A DNA stretch of 64,000 nucleotides, taken from assembly GCF_900102745.1 (NCBI RefSeq), contig NZ_FMZF01000001.1, positions 496,001 through 560,000 of the forward strand. Reading direction: 5' to 3'. The notes under the pieces are model-generated. The model was not told where the DNA came from, searched no databases, and saw nothing but the letters and a program-made list of their open reading frames with translations. Positions within the stretch are counted from its first letter, which is position 1. The number at the start of each line of letters is the position of its first letter. Both the position numbers and the translations under genes were made by a program. Source of the stretch: Geodermatophilus telluris (GTDB lineage: Bacteria > Actinomycetota > Actinomycetes > Mycobacteriales > Geodermatophilaceae). This document shows positions 8,462 to 19,931 of this stretch, piece by piece.

Positions 8462-8731
8462 ATGACCGCCACCCTGCCGCCCACCGACGCCGACGGCCGC
8501 ATCGCCGAGCTGCGCGAGGAGATCGACGCCTGCGACGCCGAGCTCATCCGGCTCGTCCAGCGCCGGCTGGCCGTCTCGCACGAGATCGGCCGGCTGCGCC
8601 GGGAGTCCGGCGGCACCCGGCTGTCGCTGGCCCGCGAGCAGCAGGTCATCGCCCGCTTCCAGGACGCGCTCGGTCCCGACGGCGCCGCGCTGGGCATGAT
8701 GCTGCTCCGCCAGGGCCGCGGCCGCCTGTGA
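8462..8731 (+). CDS. Chorismate mutase (AroQ class)
   Basis: An 89-residue all-helical chorismate mutase, which converts chorismate to prephenate at the start of Phe/Tyr synthesis. The pattern RIAELREEIDACDAELIRLV followed by QRRLAVSHEIGRLRR gives the conserved Arg/Lys helix faces of AroQ, and LAREQQVIARF forms the third helix. ATG 8462 has GGAGGA upstream. Short monofunctional AroQ proteins like this often need a DAHP synthase partner for activity; none is in the window. Confidence 0.88.
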   Translation: MTATLPPTDADGRIAELREEIDACDAELIRLVQRRLAVSHEIGRLRRESGGTRLSLAREQQVIARFQDALGPDGAALGMMLLRQGRGRL

Positions 8732-8734
8732 AGG

Positions 8735-9139
8735 TCAGCGCCGCGGGTCGGCGGGCGGCACGTCGGCGTGCCGGTGCACCAGCCACCAGTCGCCCTCGAC
8801 CCGCCGGTACACGTGCGTGACCCGGAGGGTCATCTCCTGCGGCTCCCCGCCGTCGACGCGCACGGTCCCCCGCTCGACGCCGACGGTGTAGGCGAGGTCC
8901 CCGCTGACGTCGACGACGTCGTAGCGCGGGACGAGCCGGCCGTCGCTGAACCGGCTGCCCACCCACTCGACGGTCCTCGTGACGGCGTGGTGGCCCTTCT
9001 CGACCGGGCCCCAGGCGCCGAACAGCGTGACGTCGGGCGAGTCCGCCCAGCAGCTCGCGTACGGACCGGGGTCGCCGGCCCCCATCGCGGCGAGACCGTC
9101 GGCGACCCGTGCCATCGCGCGGGACAGCGCAGGGTCCAC
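8735..9139 (-). CDS. SnoaL/NTF2-like domain protein
   Basis: A 134-residue single NTF2-like (SnoaL/DUF4440) domain: an N-terminal helix with MARVADGLAAMGAGDPGPYASCW, then SPDVTLFGAWGP, YDVVDVSGDLAYTVGVERG and the terminal strand VEGDWWLVHRHADVP. The fold is a cone used by ketosteroid isomerase-like enzymes and binding proteins; the substrate is unknown. The GTG start at 9139 is set by GGAGGAG seven bases upstream. It is divergent from the ECF41 operon, whose sigma factor carries the same fold at its C-terminus. Confidence 0.8.
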   Translation of the reverse strand: MDPALSRAMARVADGLAAMGAGDPGPYASCWADSPDVTLFGAWGPVEKGHHAVTRTVEWVGSRFSDGRLVPRYDVVDVSGDLAYTVGVERGTVRVDGGEPQEMTLRVTHVYRRVEGDWWLVHRHADVPPADPRR

Positions 9140-9234
9140 CTCGGCTCCTCCCCCGGCGGGCCCGGCCGGCCCGTCGCGCTCCCGTGGACGGTCAGGGTCC
9201 GCGCGAGCGGTCCTCTCCGGAACCCCGGGCCGCG

Positions 9235-9261
9235 TGTCACGTCCGGGGCGGCCGCGTCGTC
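9235..9261 (+). promoter_or_regulatory. Candidate ECF41 promoter
   Basis: TGTCACG, 16 bases, CGTC. Known ECF41 promoters have TGTCACA, a 16-base spacer and CGTC, so only the last base of the -35 element differs. It lies 33 bases before the start of the carboxymuconolactone decarboxylase-like gene that precedes the ECF41 sigma gene, implying autoregulation. Confidence 0.7.
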
Positions 9262-9294
9262 TCCAGGACACACCCCGTCGGAGAGGACGCCGCC

Positions 9295-9861
9295 ATGACC
9301 GCCACCACCGCCCGCATCCCGCTCGACCCGCCGCGCACCCTGCTCACCCGCGCCGTCGACCGCTACTCCCGCCGCGTCTACGGGGCCACGCTCGCCCCGG
9401 CCGCCGCGATGGGCCACCACCCCCGGCTGCTGGTCACCCAGCTCCGCCACGAGCGCGCGCTCGCCCGGTGGGACCGGCTCGACCCGACGCTGAAGTCGCT
9501 GGCGGTCATGTCCGCGGCGGTCACCGTCGGCTGCTCCTGGTGCGTCGACTTCGGGTGGTGGGTCACCAGCCAGGAGGGCACCGACCCCGCCAAGCTGCGC
9601 GCCGTGCCCGCCTGGCGCGACAGCGACGTGCTCACCGACCTCGAGCGGCGGGTCGTGGAGTACGCCGAGGCGATGAGCACCACGCCGATGGGGGTCACCG
9701 ACGAGATGGTCGCCGCGCTGCGGCGCGACCTCGACGACGCCGCCCTCGTCGAGCTGACCACCATGGTCGCCGTGGAGAACGCCCGGGCCCGCACGAACAG
9801 CGCGCTGGGCCTGCCCAGCCAGGGCTTCCGCGACCGCTGCGAGCTCCCGGCCCGCGCGTGA
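9295..9861 (+). CDS. Carboxymuconolactone decarboxylase-family (AhpD-like) protein
   Basis: 188 residues with an AhpD/CMD core. The redox pair is CSWC (Cys80, Cys83) in TVGCSWCVDFG, followed by a helix containing VEYAEAMSTTPMGVTDEMV and AVENARARTNSALG. Such proteins usually act as peroxide-linked thiol reductases rather than true decarboxylases. The stop overlaps the start of the ECF41 sigma gene (GTGA), the hallmark context of ECF41 systems, in which the target is a carboxymuconolactone decarboxylase, oxidoreductase or epimerase. Confidence 0.88.
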   Translation: MTATTARIPLDPPRTLLTRAVDRYSRRVYGATLAPAAAMGHHPRLLVTQLRHERALARWDRLDPTLKSLAVMSAAVTVGCSWCVDFGWWVTSQEGTDPAKLRAVPAWRDSDVLTDLERRVVEYAEAMSTTPMGVTDEMVAALRRDLDDAALVELTTMVAVENARARTNSALGLPSQGFRDRCELPARA

Positions 9862-10730
9862 CCGGGCTCCTGCCGGCCTTCGAGGCGCACCGGCGGCTGC
9901 TGTTCACCGTCGCGTACCAGATGCTGGGCAGCGTCACCGACGCCGAGGACGCCGTGCAGGACGCCTGGCTGCGCTGGTCGGCGGCCGACCGCGACGACGT
10001 CGCCGACCCCCGGGCCTGGCTGGTGCGGACGACGACCCGGCTGGCGCTGGACCGGCTGACCTCCGCGCGGGCGCGCCGGGAGACCTACGTCGGCCCGTGG
10101 CTGCCCGAGCCGCTGCTCACCGACCGCGGCGGCGACCCCGCCGACGAGGCGGTGCTCGGCGACGAGGTCTCGCTGGCGCTGCTCGTCGTCCTGGAGAGCC
10201 TCTCCCCCGCCGAGCGGGCGGTGTTCGTGCTGCGCGAGGTGTTCGGGGTGCCCGCCGCGGAGGTCGCCGCCGTCCTGGGCCGGTCGGAGGCGGCGGTCCG
10301 GCAGATCGGGCACCGGGCGCGCGAGCACGTGGCCGCCCGCCGGCCGCGCTCCGTCGTCGACCGGCGGGTGCACCGGGAGGTCACCGAGCGGTTCCTGGCC
10401 GCCTGCCTGGGCGGCGACGTCGACGCGCTGGTGGCCGCGCTCGCCCCGGACGCGGTGCTGGTGACCGACGGCGGCGGGCGGGCGAAGGCGGCCCTGCGGC
10501 CGATCACCGGGGCCGACAAGGTGGCCCGCTTCCTGAGCGCCGTCGTCTCCGGCGGGGCGTCGCTGCCGGGGCTGCGGATCGGCCTGGCCGAGGTCAACGG
10601 CCGGCCCGGGGTGGCCGCGTGGACCGACGAGGGCCCCTACGTCGCGGTCTCGCTGGTGGTCACCGACGGGCGGGTGCAGCAGGTGCTGGTCGTGCTCAAC
10701 CCCGACAAGCTGGCCGGACTGCGGAGGTGA
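9858..10730 (+). CDS. ECF41-family sigma factor with SnoaL-like tail (SigJ type)
   Basis: A 290-residue sigma factor. Sigma region 2 covers about residues 5-75 (FEAHRRLLFTVAYQMLGSV, DAEDAVQDAWLRW). Region 4 covers about 110-165 (LSPAERAVFVLREVFGVPAAE, EAAVRQIGHRAREHV). A C-terminal NTF2/SnoaL-like domain ends in NPDKL, the conserved ECF41 motif. In this family the C-terminal domain replaces a separate anti-sigma factor and can both inhibit and activate. No anti-sigma gene is adjacent, which agrees. It is coupled to the upstream CMD gene. Confidence 0.92.
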   Translation: MTGLLPAFEAHRRLLFTVAYQMLGSVTDAEDAVQDAWLRWSAADRDDVADPRAWLVRTTTRLALDRLTSARARRETYVGPWLPEPLLTDRGGDPADEAVLGDEVSLALLVVLESLSPAERAVFVLREVFGVPAAEVAAVLGRSEAAVRQIGHRAREHVAARRPRSVVDRRVHREVTERFLAACLGGDVDALVAALAPDAVLVTDGGGRAKAALRPITGADKVARFLSAVVSGGASLPGLRIGLAEVNGRPGVAAWTDEGPYVAVSLVVTDGRVQQVLVVLNPDKLAGLRR

Positions 10731-10747
10731 GCTGCCGGGCCCACGCC

Positions 10748-10753
10748 TAGGCT
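10748..10753 (+). promoter_or_regulatory. -10 hexamer for a leaderless PIG-L transcript
   Basis: TAGGCT followed by exactly 7 bases and then the GTG start at 10761, so the predicted +1 is the G of the start codon. Confidence 0.5.
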
Positions 10754-10760
10754 CCGCCGG

Positions 10761-11495
10761 GTGACCGCGCCCCCGCCCCGCACGCCCGCCGAGCACGTCG
10801 AGCGGGCGCTGTGCGTGCTCGCCCACCCCGACGACGTCGACTTCGGCAGCGCGGGCACGGTGGCGACCTGGACGGCGGCCGGCACCGAGGTCACCTACTG
10901 CATCGTCACCGACGGCGACGCCGGCGGCTTCGACGAGACCCCGCGGGACCGGATGGGCCCGCTGCGGCGGGAGGAGCAGCGCGCCGCGGCCGCCGCCGTG
11001 GGCGTCACCGACGTCCGCTTCCTCGGCTACCCCGACGGCCGGCTCGAGCTCACCCTCGACCTGCGCCGCGACATCTCCCGCGTCATCCGCCAGGTGCGCC
11101 CGCAGCGGGTGCTCACCAGCTCGCCGGAGCGCTGGTACGAGCGGATCGGCGCCAGCCACCCCGACCACATGACCGTGGGCGAGTCGACCCTGCGGGCGGT
11201 GTACCCCGACGCCCGCAACCCCTTCGCGTTCCCCGAGCTGCTCGCCGACGAGGGGCTCGACGCGTGGACGGTCAGCGAGGTGTGGCTGGGCGCCAGCCCG
11301 CGCGCCGACCACGCCGTCGACGTCACCGACGTCGTGGAGCTGAAGTTCGCCGCGCTGAAGAGCCACGTGACGCAGGTCAGCCACGTCGACGACCTCGAGG
11401 GGTTCGTCGGTGGCTGGATGGCGCAGACCGCCCGCCGCTTCGACCTGCCCCCCGGCCGCCTCGCCGAGGCCTTCCACGTGGTGTTCACGGCGTGA
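10761..11495 (+). CDS. PIG-L family deacetylase
   Basis: A 244-residue zinc-dependent N-acetylglucosamine-type deacetylase (PIG-L/MshB/Mca superfamily). The metal motif AHPDD is near residue 20 (LCVLAHPDDVDFGSAG), followed by CIVTDGDAGG, and the second metal His is in SHPDHMTVG. Relatives deacetylate GlcNAc-inositol in mycothiol synthesis or hydrolyse mycothiol conjugates; the sequence alone does not decide which. It has no ribosome site but a -10-like hexamer at the leaderless spacing. Repeat C1 separates it from the convergent response regulator. Confidence 0.88.
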   Translation: MTAPPPRTPAEHVERALCVLAHPDDVDFGSAGTVATWTAAGTEVTYCIVTDGDAGGFDETPRDRMGPLRREEQRAAAAAVGVTDVRFLGYPDGRLELTLDLRRDISRVIRQVRPQRVLTSSPERWYERIGASHPDHMTVGESTLRAVYPDARNPFAFPELLADEGLDAWTVSEVWLGASPRADHAVDVTDVVELKFAALKSHVTQVSHVDDLEGFVGGWMAQTARRFDLPPGRLAEAFHVVFTA

Positions 11496-11509
11496 GGGGA
11501 AGGTGACCC

Positions 11510-11623
11510 CGCCCTGCGAGGCGTCGCGAGGAGTGGGGGCCGGAGGCCTCCGCGATCGAGTGACGGGCAGGGCTCCGCGCACCAGGGGGACGGCACCTGG
11601 CCGCGGTGACGTCCGGTAGGACG
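11510..11623 (-). repeat. Dispersed repeat family C, copy 1
   Basis: On the minus strand this runs from the response-regulator stop codon for about 114 bases. It aligns with 42255-42371 at roughly 80 per cent by eye, including the shared string CTCCGGCCCCCACTCCTCGC. The 5' half also matches 19759-19817. All three copies begin within a few bases of a stop codon in the same orientation as that gene. Confidence 0.8.
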
Positions 11624-12292
11624 TCAGAGCAATCGGTTGGTGGCGGCCCAGCGGGTGAGCTCGTTGCGGTTGGACAGCTGCAGCTTGCGCAGCACGTTCG
11701 AGGCGTGCGACTCCACCGTCTTCACCGAGATGAACAGGCGCGAGCCGATCTCCCGGTAGGTGTAGCCGCGGGCCAGCAGCTGCATGACCTCGCGCTCGCG
11801 GGCGCTGAGCAGGTCCAGGCCCGGGTCGGTCGCCGGGTCCTCGGACCGGGGGGCCGACGGCGAGGTGGCGGCGAAAGCGTCGAGCACGAACCCGGCGAGC
11901 CGGGGGCTGAAGACGACGTCACCCTCGGCCACCCGCTGCACCGCGGCGCGCAGCTCCGGCCCGGAGATGGTCTTGGTGACGTAGCCGCGGGCGCCGGCGC
12001 GGATGACCGCGATGACGTCCTCGGCGGCGTCGGACACCGACAGCGCCAGCCAGCGGGTCCCGGGCAGCTCCGCCCGCAGCGCCTCGAGCACCGCCCGCCC
12101 GTCGCCGCCGGGCAGGTGGACGTCGAGCAGCACCACGTCGGGGACGGCGGCCCGGATGCCGGCGACGGCGGAGTCGACGTCGGCGGCCTCGCCCACCACG
12201 GTCACCGCGTCCCCCAGCTCGGAGCGCACCCCGGCGCGGACCATCGCGTGGTCGTCGACGAGGTAGACGCGGGGCCGCTCGGGAGCGCTCAC
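11624..12292 (-). CDS. NarL/LuxR-type response regulator
   Basis: A 222-residue two-component regulator. The receiver domain has the acidic pair DD at 13-14, the phosphoacceptor Asp57 in VVLLDVHLPG, and the Thr/Lys switch in VTKT. The C-terminal LuxR HTH is LSAREREVMQLLARGYTYRE through SVKTVESHASNVLRKL. Its GTG start overlaps the kinase stop, so the pair is co-translated. Regulators of PspC-containing kinases often control envelope-stress genes; the divergent PspC protein is the obvious candidate target. Confidence 0.92.
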   Translation of the reverse strand: MSAPERPRVYLVDDHAMVRAGVRSELGDAVTVVGEAADVDSAVAGIRAAVPDVVLLDVHLPGGDGRAVLEALRAELPGTRWLALSVSDAAEDVIAVIRAGARGYVTKTISGPELRAAVQRVAEGDVVFSPRLAGFVLDAFAATSPSAPRSEDPATDPGLDLLSAREREVMQLLARGYTYREIGSRLFISVKTVESHASNVLRKLQLSNRNELTRWAATNRLL

Positions 12293-13539
12293 GCGGCGAC
12301 CTCGCGCGGCAGCACCAGCTCCACCTCGGTGCCCTCGCCCGGGGCCGACCGGACCGTCGCCGTCCCGCCGATGCGGGACACCCGCCCGGTCACCGAGTCG
12401 CGCAGCCCGCGCCGGTCGCCGGGCACCGTGCCCGGCTCGAAGCCGGCACCGCGGTCGCGGACGAACACCGACACCGACTGCGCGGTCACCTCGGTGTAGA
12501 GGTCGGCCGAGGTCACGCCGGCGTGCTTGGCCGCGTTGACCAGCGCCTCCCGGGTGGCCGCCCCGAGCGCGGCCAGCGCGTCGTCGACCGGCGCGTCGCC
12601 GACCACGACCGGGTCGACGGTCAGCGCGTGGTCGGCCTCGACCTCGGCGACCATCTGCGACACCAGTCCCGCCCACGTGCCGCCGGCCGCGGTCGCCGGC
12701 TCGTAGAGCCAGCTGCGCAGCTCGCGCTCCTGGCTGCGGGCCAGCCGGGCCACGGCCTGCTGGTCGCCGGCGTGCCGCTGGATGAGCGCGAGGGTCTGCA
12801 GCACCGAGTCGTGCAGGTGCGCGGCGACGGCGGCCCGCTCCTCCGACCGGATGCGGGCGGTGCGCTCGGCGGCGCGGGAGTCCAGCAGCCGGCGCCACAG
12901 CGGGGCGGTGGCCAGCACCAGGCCGGCGAGGATGACCAGCGTGGCGGTGAACCCGTTGCGGGCGTTGGCCAGCTGACCGGTGGTGGCCAGCAGCAGCACC
13001 ACGCCGGCCGCGGCGAGCACCGCGCCGCCGGCCAGCACCCACGGGACGCCGGGCCGGGTCAGCGTGCGGTCGGTGTCGAGCTGGCGCCAGATGACGGCCA
13101 GGCCGCCGCCGAGCAGCAGCAGCGGCGCGACGAGGTCGCCGCCGCCCCAGGTGGCCAGGTTGCCCAGCAGCACCAGCGCGCCCAGCCCGGTGAGGACCAG
13201 GCCGATGGTCTGCCGGCGGCTGGGCTGGGCGTCCGCGGGCACCGGGACGGCCTCGCCCTGCGGGACGAAGAACCACAGCAGCGCGTAGACGACCACGCCC
13301 ACGCCGGTGGTGGCCAGCGCGACGAGGACCACCCGGACGACCAGCGGCTCGGTGCGCAGGTGCGCCGCCGTCCCCGCCGCGACGCCGGCCAGCAACCGGC
13401 CCGAGCGGGGCCGGACCAGCGGGGGCCGCTCCACCGTGGCGACCGCGACCGGCGCCGGGGCCGCAGGAGCTGGTACGGCCGGAGGCGGTGCGGCCGGGGG
13501 CGCGGGTGCGCCCTCGGGGGTCGTCGCCGTCCTCGTCAC
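12289..13539 (-). CDS. PspC-domain sensor histidine kinase
   Basis: A 416-residue membrane kinase. After a Pro/Ala-rich tail, a PspC-like domain lies at about 45-95 (RSGRLLAGVAAGTAAHL and VVVYALLWFFVP). Two to four further membrane segments follow. The HisKA_3-type phosphoacceptor helix AAHLHDSVLQTLALIQR places His243. The ATPase domain has REALVNAAKHAG (N box) and VRDRGAGFEPG (G box). The short extracytoplasmic loops suggest it senses the membrane itself. GTG 13539 is chosen; its upstream end faces a divergent PspC gene 125 bases away. Confidence 0.9.
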   Translation of the reverse strand: MTRTATTPEGAPAPPAAPPPAVPAPAAPAPVAVATVERPPLVRPRSGRLLAGVAAGTAAHLRTEPLVVRVVLVALATTGVGVVVYALLWFFVPQGEAVPVPADAQPSRRQTIGLVLTGLGALVLLGNLATWGGGDLVAPLLLLGGGLAVIWRQLDTDRTLTRPGVPWVLAGGAVLAAAGVVLLLATTGQLANARNGFTATLVILAGLVLATAPLWRRLLDSRAAERTARIRSEERAAVAAHLHDSVLQTLALIQRHAGDQQAVARLARSQERELRSWLYEPATAAGGTWAGLVSQMVAEVEADHALTVDPVVVGDAPVDDALAALGAATREALVNAAKHAGVTSADLYTEVTAQSVSVFVRDRGAGFEPGTVPGDRRGLRDSVTGRVSRIGGTATVRSAPGEGTEVELVLPREVAA

Positions 13540-13664
13540 GGCGACGATCGTCGCACCGCGCGCCCCCGTCCCGGTACCGGGAAGCCCCCGGAGGAGGCGG
13601 ACCAGGGTCGGATGGGGGCCTTCCCCGATACCGGCCGGGCGGTCCGGTCGGCACGCTCCCTGCC

Positions 13665-14540
13665 ATGACCGCCGCACCCCCTCCCGCCCCGCCGGCCGAC
13701 CCCCCTCCGGCCACCCGTCCCGCGCTCCGGCGCAGCCGCACCGACAAGATCGCCGGCGGTGTCGCCGGCGGGCTCGCCGAGTACAGCGGCATCGACCCGC
13801 TGCTGTGGCGGGTCGGCTTCGTCGCCCTCACCCTCGCCGGCGGCTCCGGCGTCATCGTCTACGCGCTGCTGTGGCTGCTCATGCCCGGCGGGCCGCGCCG
13901 GCGCGCCGACGGCGCCCCGGCCGAGCCGCCCGGCCCCCGCTCCCCCGTCGCCGCGTTCACCGTGGCGGGCCTGCTGATCCTCGTCGGGCTGCTGGTCCTG
14001 GTCACCCGCTACACCGACCTCGACCCCGGCGCACCCGGGTTCCTGGCCTCCGCCCTGCTGGTCGTGGGCCTGGGGCTCGTCGCCTCGAGCTTCAGCCGCG
14101 GCCGCTCGCCGCGCGGCGGGCTGATCGCCGTCGGCGGCGTGCTGTCCCTGGCGGTGCTGTTCTCCTCGGCCGTCCCCGAGTTCGACGACGAGACCGGCGG
14201 CATCGGCGACCAGAGCTACCGGCCGACCACGGTGGCCGACGTGCGCAGCGCCTACCACGTCGGCGCCGGCGACCTCGACCTCGACCTCTCCCGGCTCGAC
14301 GTCGACGAGGTCGACACGCCGCTCGAGGTGCGCATCGACCACGGCATGGGCGACCTGGACGTGACCGTGCCCGACGACTTCGACGTCCGCGTGGACGTCG
14401 AGCACGGCGTCGGCGACGTCGACCTGTTCGACGAGGGGTCCGACAGCGGCCTGTTCCGCGGCGAGGACGGCGACGGCGACGTCGACCTCGTCCTGACCAT
14501 CAACTCCGGCTTCGGAGACGTGGAGGTGTCCCGTGCCTGA
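13665..14540 (+). CDS. PspC-domain membrane protein with LiaF-like C-terminus
   Basis: 291 residues. An N-terminal Pro-rich stretch leads to a PspC domain (RTDKIAGGVAGGLAEYSGID and VIVYALLWLLMPGG, about 25-75). Further membrane segments follow at about 85-170, then an acidic beta-rich C-terminal domain with repeated HGMGDLDV / HGVGDVDLFD / SGFGDVEV motifs, similar to LiaF/DUF1707-linked toast-rack domains. It is a likely partner or target of the divergent kinase/regulator pair. The C-terminus overlaps the next small gene by 8 bases. Confidence 0.85.
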   Translation: MTAAPPPAPPADPPPATRPALRRSRTDKIAGGVAGGLAEYSGIDPLLWRVGFVALTLAGGSGVIVYALLWLLMPGGPRRRADGAPAEPPGPRSPVAAFTVAGLLILVGLLVLVTRYTDLDPGAPGFLASALLVVGLGLVASSFSRGRSPRGGLIAVGGVLSLAVLFSSAVPEFDDETGGIGDQSYRPTTVADVRSAYHVGAGDLDLDLSRLDVDEVDTPLEVRIDHGMGDLDVTVPDDFDVRVDVEHGVGDVDLFDEGSDSGLFRGEDGDGDVDLVLTINSGFGDVEVSRA

Positions 14541-14835
14541 CTACAGCGAGTTCCCCACCACCCCCACCGGCTGGCAGGAGCGCGCGCTGGCCGACCAGTG
14601 GCACTACCCGACCGCGCTGGAGCCCAGCCCCACCCCGCCGCCGCGGCGCCGGCCGGACCCGGTGACCCTCGTGCCGGGCGTCGTCTTCGTCGTCCTGGCA
14701 CTGGTGGTCCTGGCCGGGGTCGCCCTGCCGCTGGACCTCGTGGCCGACGGCGGCCTGCTCTGGCTGCTGCTGGTGGGCGCCGGCGTCGCGCTGCTGGTGA
14801 CCGAGCTGCGGAGGACGCGCCGCAGGCGCGGCTGA
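14533..14835 (+). CDS. Small two-segment membrane protein
   Basis: 100 residues: a soluble N-terminus of about 40 residues (DYSEFPTTPTGWQERALADQ), two hydrophobic helices (LVPGVVFVVLALVVLAGVAL, LLWLLLVGAGVALLVTEL) and an Arg-rich tail. The GTG start lies inside the end of the PspC gene, so translation is coupled. I recognise no family; its position says it belongs to the PspC envelope-stress unit. Confidence 0.75.
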   Translation: MPDYSEFPTTPTGWQERALADQWHYPTALEPSPTPPPRRRPDPVTLVPGVVFVVLALVVLAGVALPLDLVADGGLLWLLLVGAGVALLVTELRRTRRRRG

Positions 14836-14855
14836 CACCGCGGGGGCGGAGACGC

Positions 14856-14891
14856 GGAGGGCCCGGGGAGCACACGCTCCCCGGGCCCTCC
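14856..14891. terminator. Bidirectional terminator, 16-bp stem
   Basis: A perfect inverted repeat with arms at 14856-14871 and 14876-14891 and the tetraloop ACAC. It lies between the convergent small membrane-protein gene and guaA. Confidence 0.85.
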
Positions 14892-14912
14892 GGCGTGCGG
14901 CGGTCCCCCCGC

Positions 14913-16474
<1,562 letters not shown>

Positions 16475-16475
<1 letters not shown>

Positions 16476-17611
16476 CAGTCGGGTCGACCGCCGATCACGA
16501 GGTCGACCCGCTGGAACTCCTTGAGGTCGCGGTAGCCGGTCTTGGCCATCGTGCGGCGCAGCGCCCCGAAGAGGTTGGTGCGCCCGTCGGCGGTCTCGGC
16601 CGGGCCGAGCAGCACCTGCTCCAGCGTCCCGGCCGCCGGCACCGGGGCCGACGTCCCGCCGCGCGGCAGCCGCGGGTGGGCCGCCACCGAGTCCCACCAG
16701 ACGCCCCCGGCCGGTGCCTCCCGCGCGGCGCGCAGCGGCTCGCCGATCTGGACCGCGTCGGCGCCGCAGGCCAGCGCCCGCGCGATCGCGCCGCTGGTCT
16801 CGATCCGGCCGTTGGCGATGACGTGCACGTACCGGCCGCCGGTCTCGTCGAGGTAGTCGCGGCGGGCGGCCGCGGCGTCGGCGATCGCGCTGGCCAGCGG
16901 CACCCGGACGCCCATGACGGCGTCGCCGGTGGAGTAGCTGTCGGCGCCCACGCCGACGATCACGCCGGCCGCGCCGGTGCGCATGAGGTGCAGCGCCGTC
17001 TGGTAGTTCGCCGCGCCGCCCACGACCACCGGGACGTCGAGGTCGGCGATGAACTCCTTGAGGTTGAGCGCCCCGCCCTGGGTGGTGACGTGCTCGGCGG
17101 AGACGATGGTGCCCTGGATGACCAGCAGGTCCACCCCGGCGGCGAGCACCGCGGGGGCCAGCTGCAGCGTGTGCTGCGGCGAGACGCGCACCGCCGTCGT
17201 CACCCCGGCGTCCCGCATCTCCTTGATCCGGGCGCCGATCAGGTCGGGCTCCACCGGCTGCGCGTAGACCTGCTGCAGCAGCGACACCGGCGGCGGCGCC
17301 TCGGCCGCGGCGTCGCGCAGCCGGCGGTACACCGGCAGCGGGTCGTCGTAACGGGTCCACAGCCCCTCGGCGTTGAGCACGCCGAGTCCGCCGGCCTGGC
17401 CGACGGCGATCGCCGTCGCCGGGCTGACCACGGCGTCGCTGGGGCTGGTGACCAGCGGGATGTCGAACCGGAAGGCGTCGATCTGCCAGGCCGTGGAGAC
17501 GTCGTCGACGTCGCGGGTGCGGCGCGACGGGACGATCGAGACCTCGTCCAGGTCGTAGCCGCGGCGGGCGAAGCGGTTGAGGCCGATCTCGACGGTGTCG
17601 CGGGCGGGCAT
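16475..17611 (-). CDS. guaB3: GuaB3 family IMP dehydrogenase-related protein
   Basis: A 378-residue TIM-barrel protein of the actinobacterial GuaB3 family (Mycobacterium tuberculosis Rv3410c position and type). It opens with [20 protein letters not shown] and has [20 protein letters not shown]. The IMPDH catalytic Cys loop is absent: the equivalent stretch is [17 protein letters not shown]. There are no CBS domains. The role is a GMP reductase-like or salvage step rather than classical IMPDH. It sits between guaB and guaA with a 2-base gap and a 1-base overlap. Confidence 0.92.
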
Positions 17612-17613
17612 CG

Positions 17614-19275
<1,662 letters not shown>

Positions 19276-19355
19276 CTACCGTGGTCCCCCGGACGCGCGG
19301 GTTCGTGCGTCCGGACGGCAGCGACAGCGCCACCGGCGCGTGGGAGGAGGGTCCC

Positions 19356-19751
19356 GTGAGTTCCTTCGACGAGTCCCCGGGGTCCGACTTCGGGGCGTCC
19401 GACCCGCCCCCGCCGCTGTCGATGGAGGAGCGGGCCGGCGTCCTGGACGACCTGGCCGAGCTCGAGGTCTTCCGCACCCTGCTCGAGCCCACCGGGATCA
19501 AGGGCATCGTGGTCGACTGCCCCGACTGCGACGAGGAGCACCACGTCGACTGGGCGCTGATGCAGGCCAACCTGCGCCAGCTGCTCGAGGAGGGGCAGAC
19601 CGGCCGGCACGAGCCGCCGTTCGACCCCGACCCGGCCGACTACGTCAGCTGGGACTACGCCAGCGGCTACGCCGACGGGATCGCCGCGATGGCCGAGCGC
19701 GAGGAGCCCGGCGGCGCCTCCCGCGGCGGCCGGCACGCCCGCGACGACTGA
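19356..19751 (+). CDS. DUF5319-like actinobacterial protein
   Basis: A 131-residue acidic soluble protein. The core has LEVFRTLLEPTGIKGIVVDC, then PDCDEEHHVDWALMQANLRQ, and DYVSWDYASGYADGI. The pair CPDCDEEHH could bind a metal. This matches the small conserved actinobacterial protein (DUF5319) found divergent from guaB. GTG 19356 is fixed by GGGAGGAGGG just upstream. Function unknown. Confidence 0.82.
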   Translation: MSSFDESPGSDFGASDPPPPLSMEERAGVLDDLAELEVFRTLLEPTGIKGIVVDCPDCDEEHHVDWALMQANLRQLLEEGQTGRHEPPFDPDPADYVSWDYASGYADGIAAMAEREEPGGASRGGRHARDD

Positions 19752-19758
19752 GCACCCC

Positions 19759-19817
19759 GTCGGCCTACCGGCCGACACCGCGACCACGTGCCGTCCCGGC
19801 GTGCGCGGAGCCCTGCC
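19759..19817 (+). repeat. Dispersed repeat family C, copy 3 (5' half)
   Basis: It begins 7 bases after the DUF5319 stop with GTCGGCCTACCGGCC, as copy 2 does. It also shares CGTCCCG and TGCGCGGAGCCCTGCC with copies 1 and 2, but lacks the second half. Confidence 0.75.
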
Positions 19818-19869
19818 ACGCCGTCCCGAGCAGGGGCGGCGCACCTCGGTGCCGTCCGTGTCGACGGGG

Positions 19870-19927
19870 CGAGAACGCGCTGAGGGGCCCCTCCCGGATC
19901 CGGGAGGGGCCCCTCAGCGCGTTCTCG
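19870..19927. terminator. 58-bp perfect palindrome, bidirectional terminator
   Basis: 29-base arms with no loop, centred on GGATCC, between the convergent DUF5319 gene and the BldM-like gene. It is exceptionally long and exact for a terminator. Confidence 0.85.
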
Positions 19928-19931
19928 TCGG

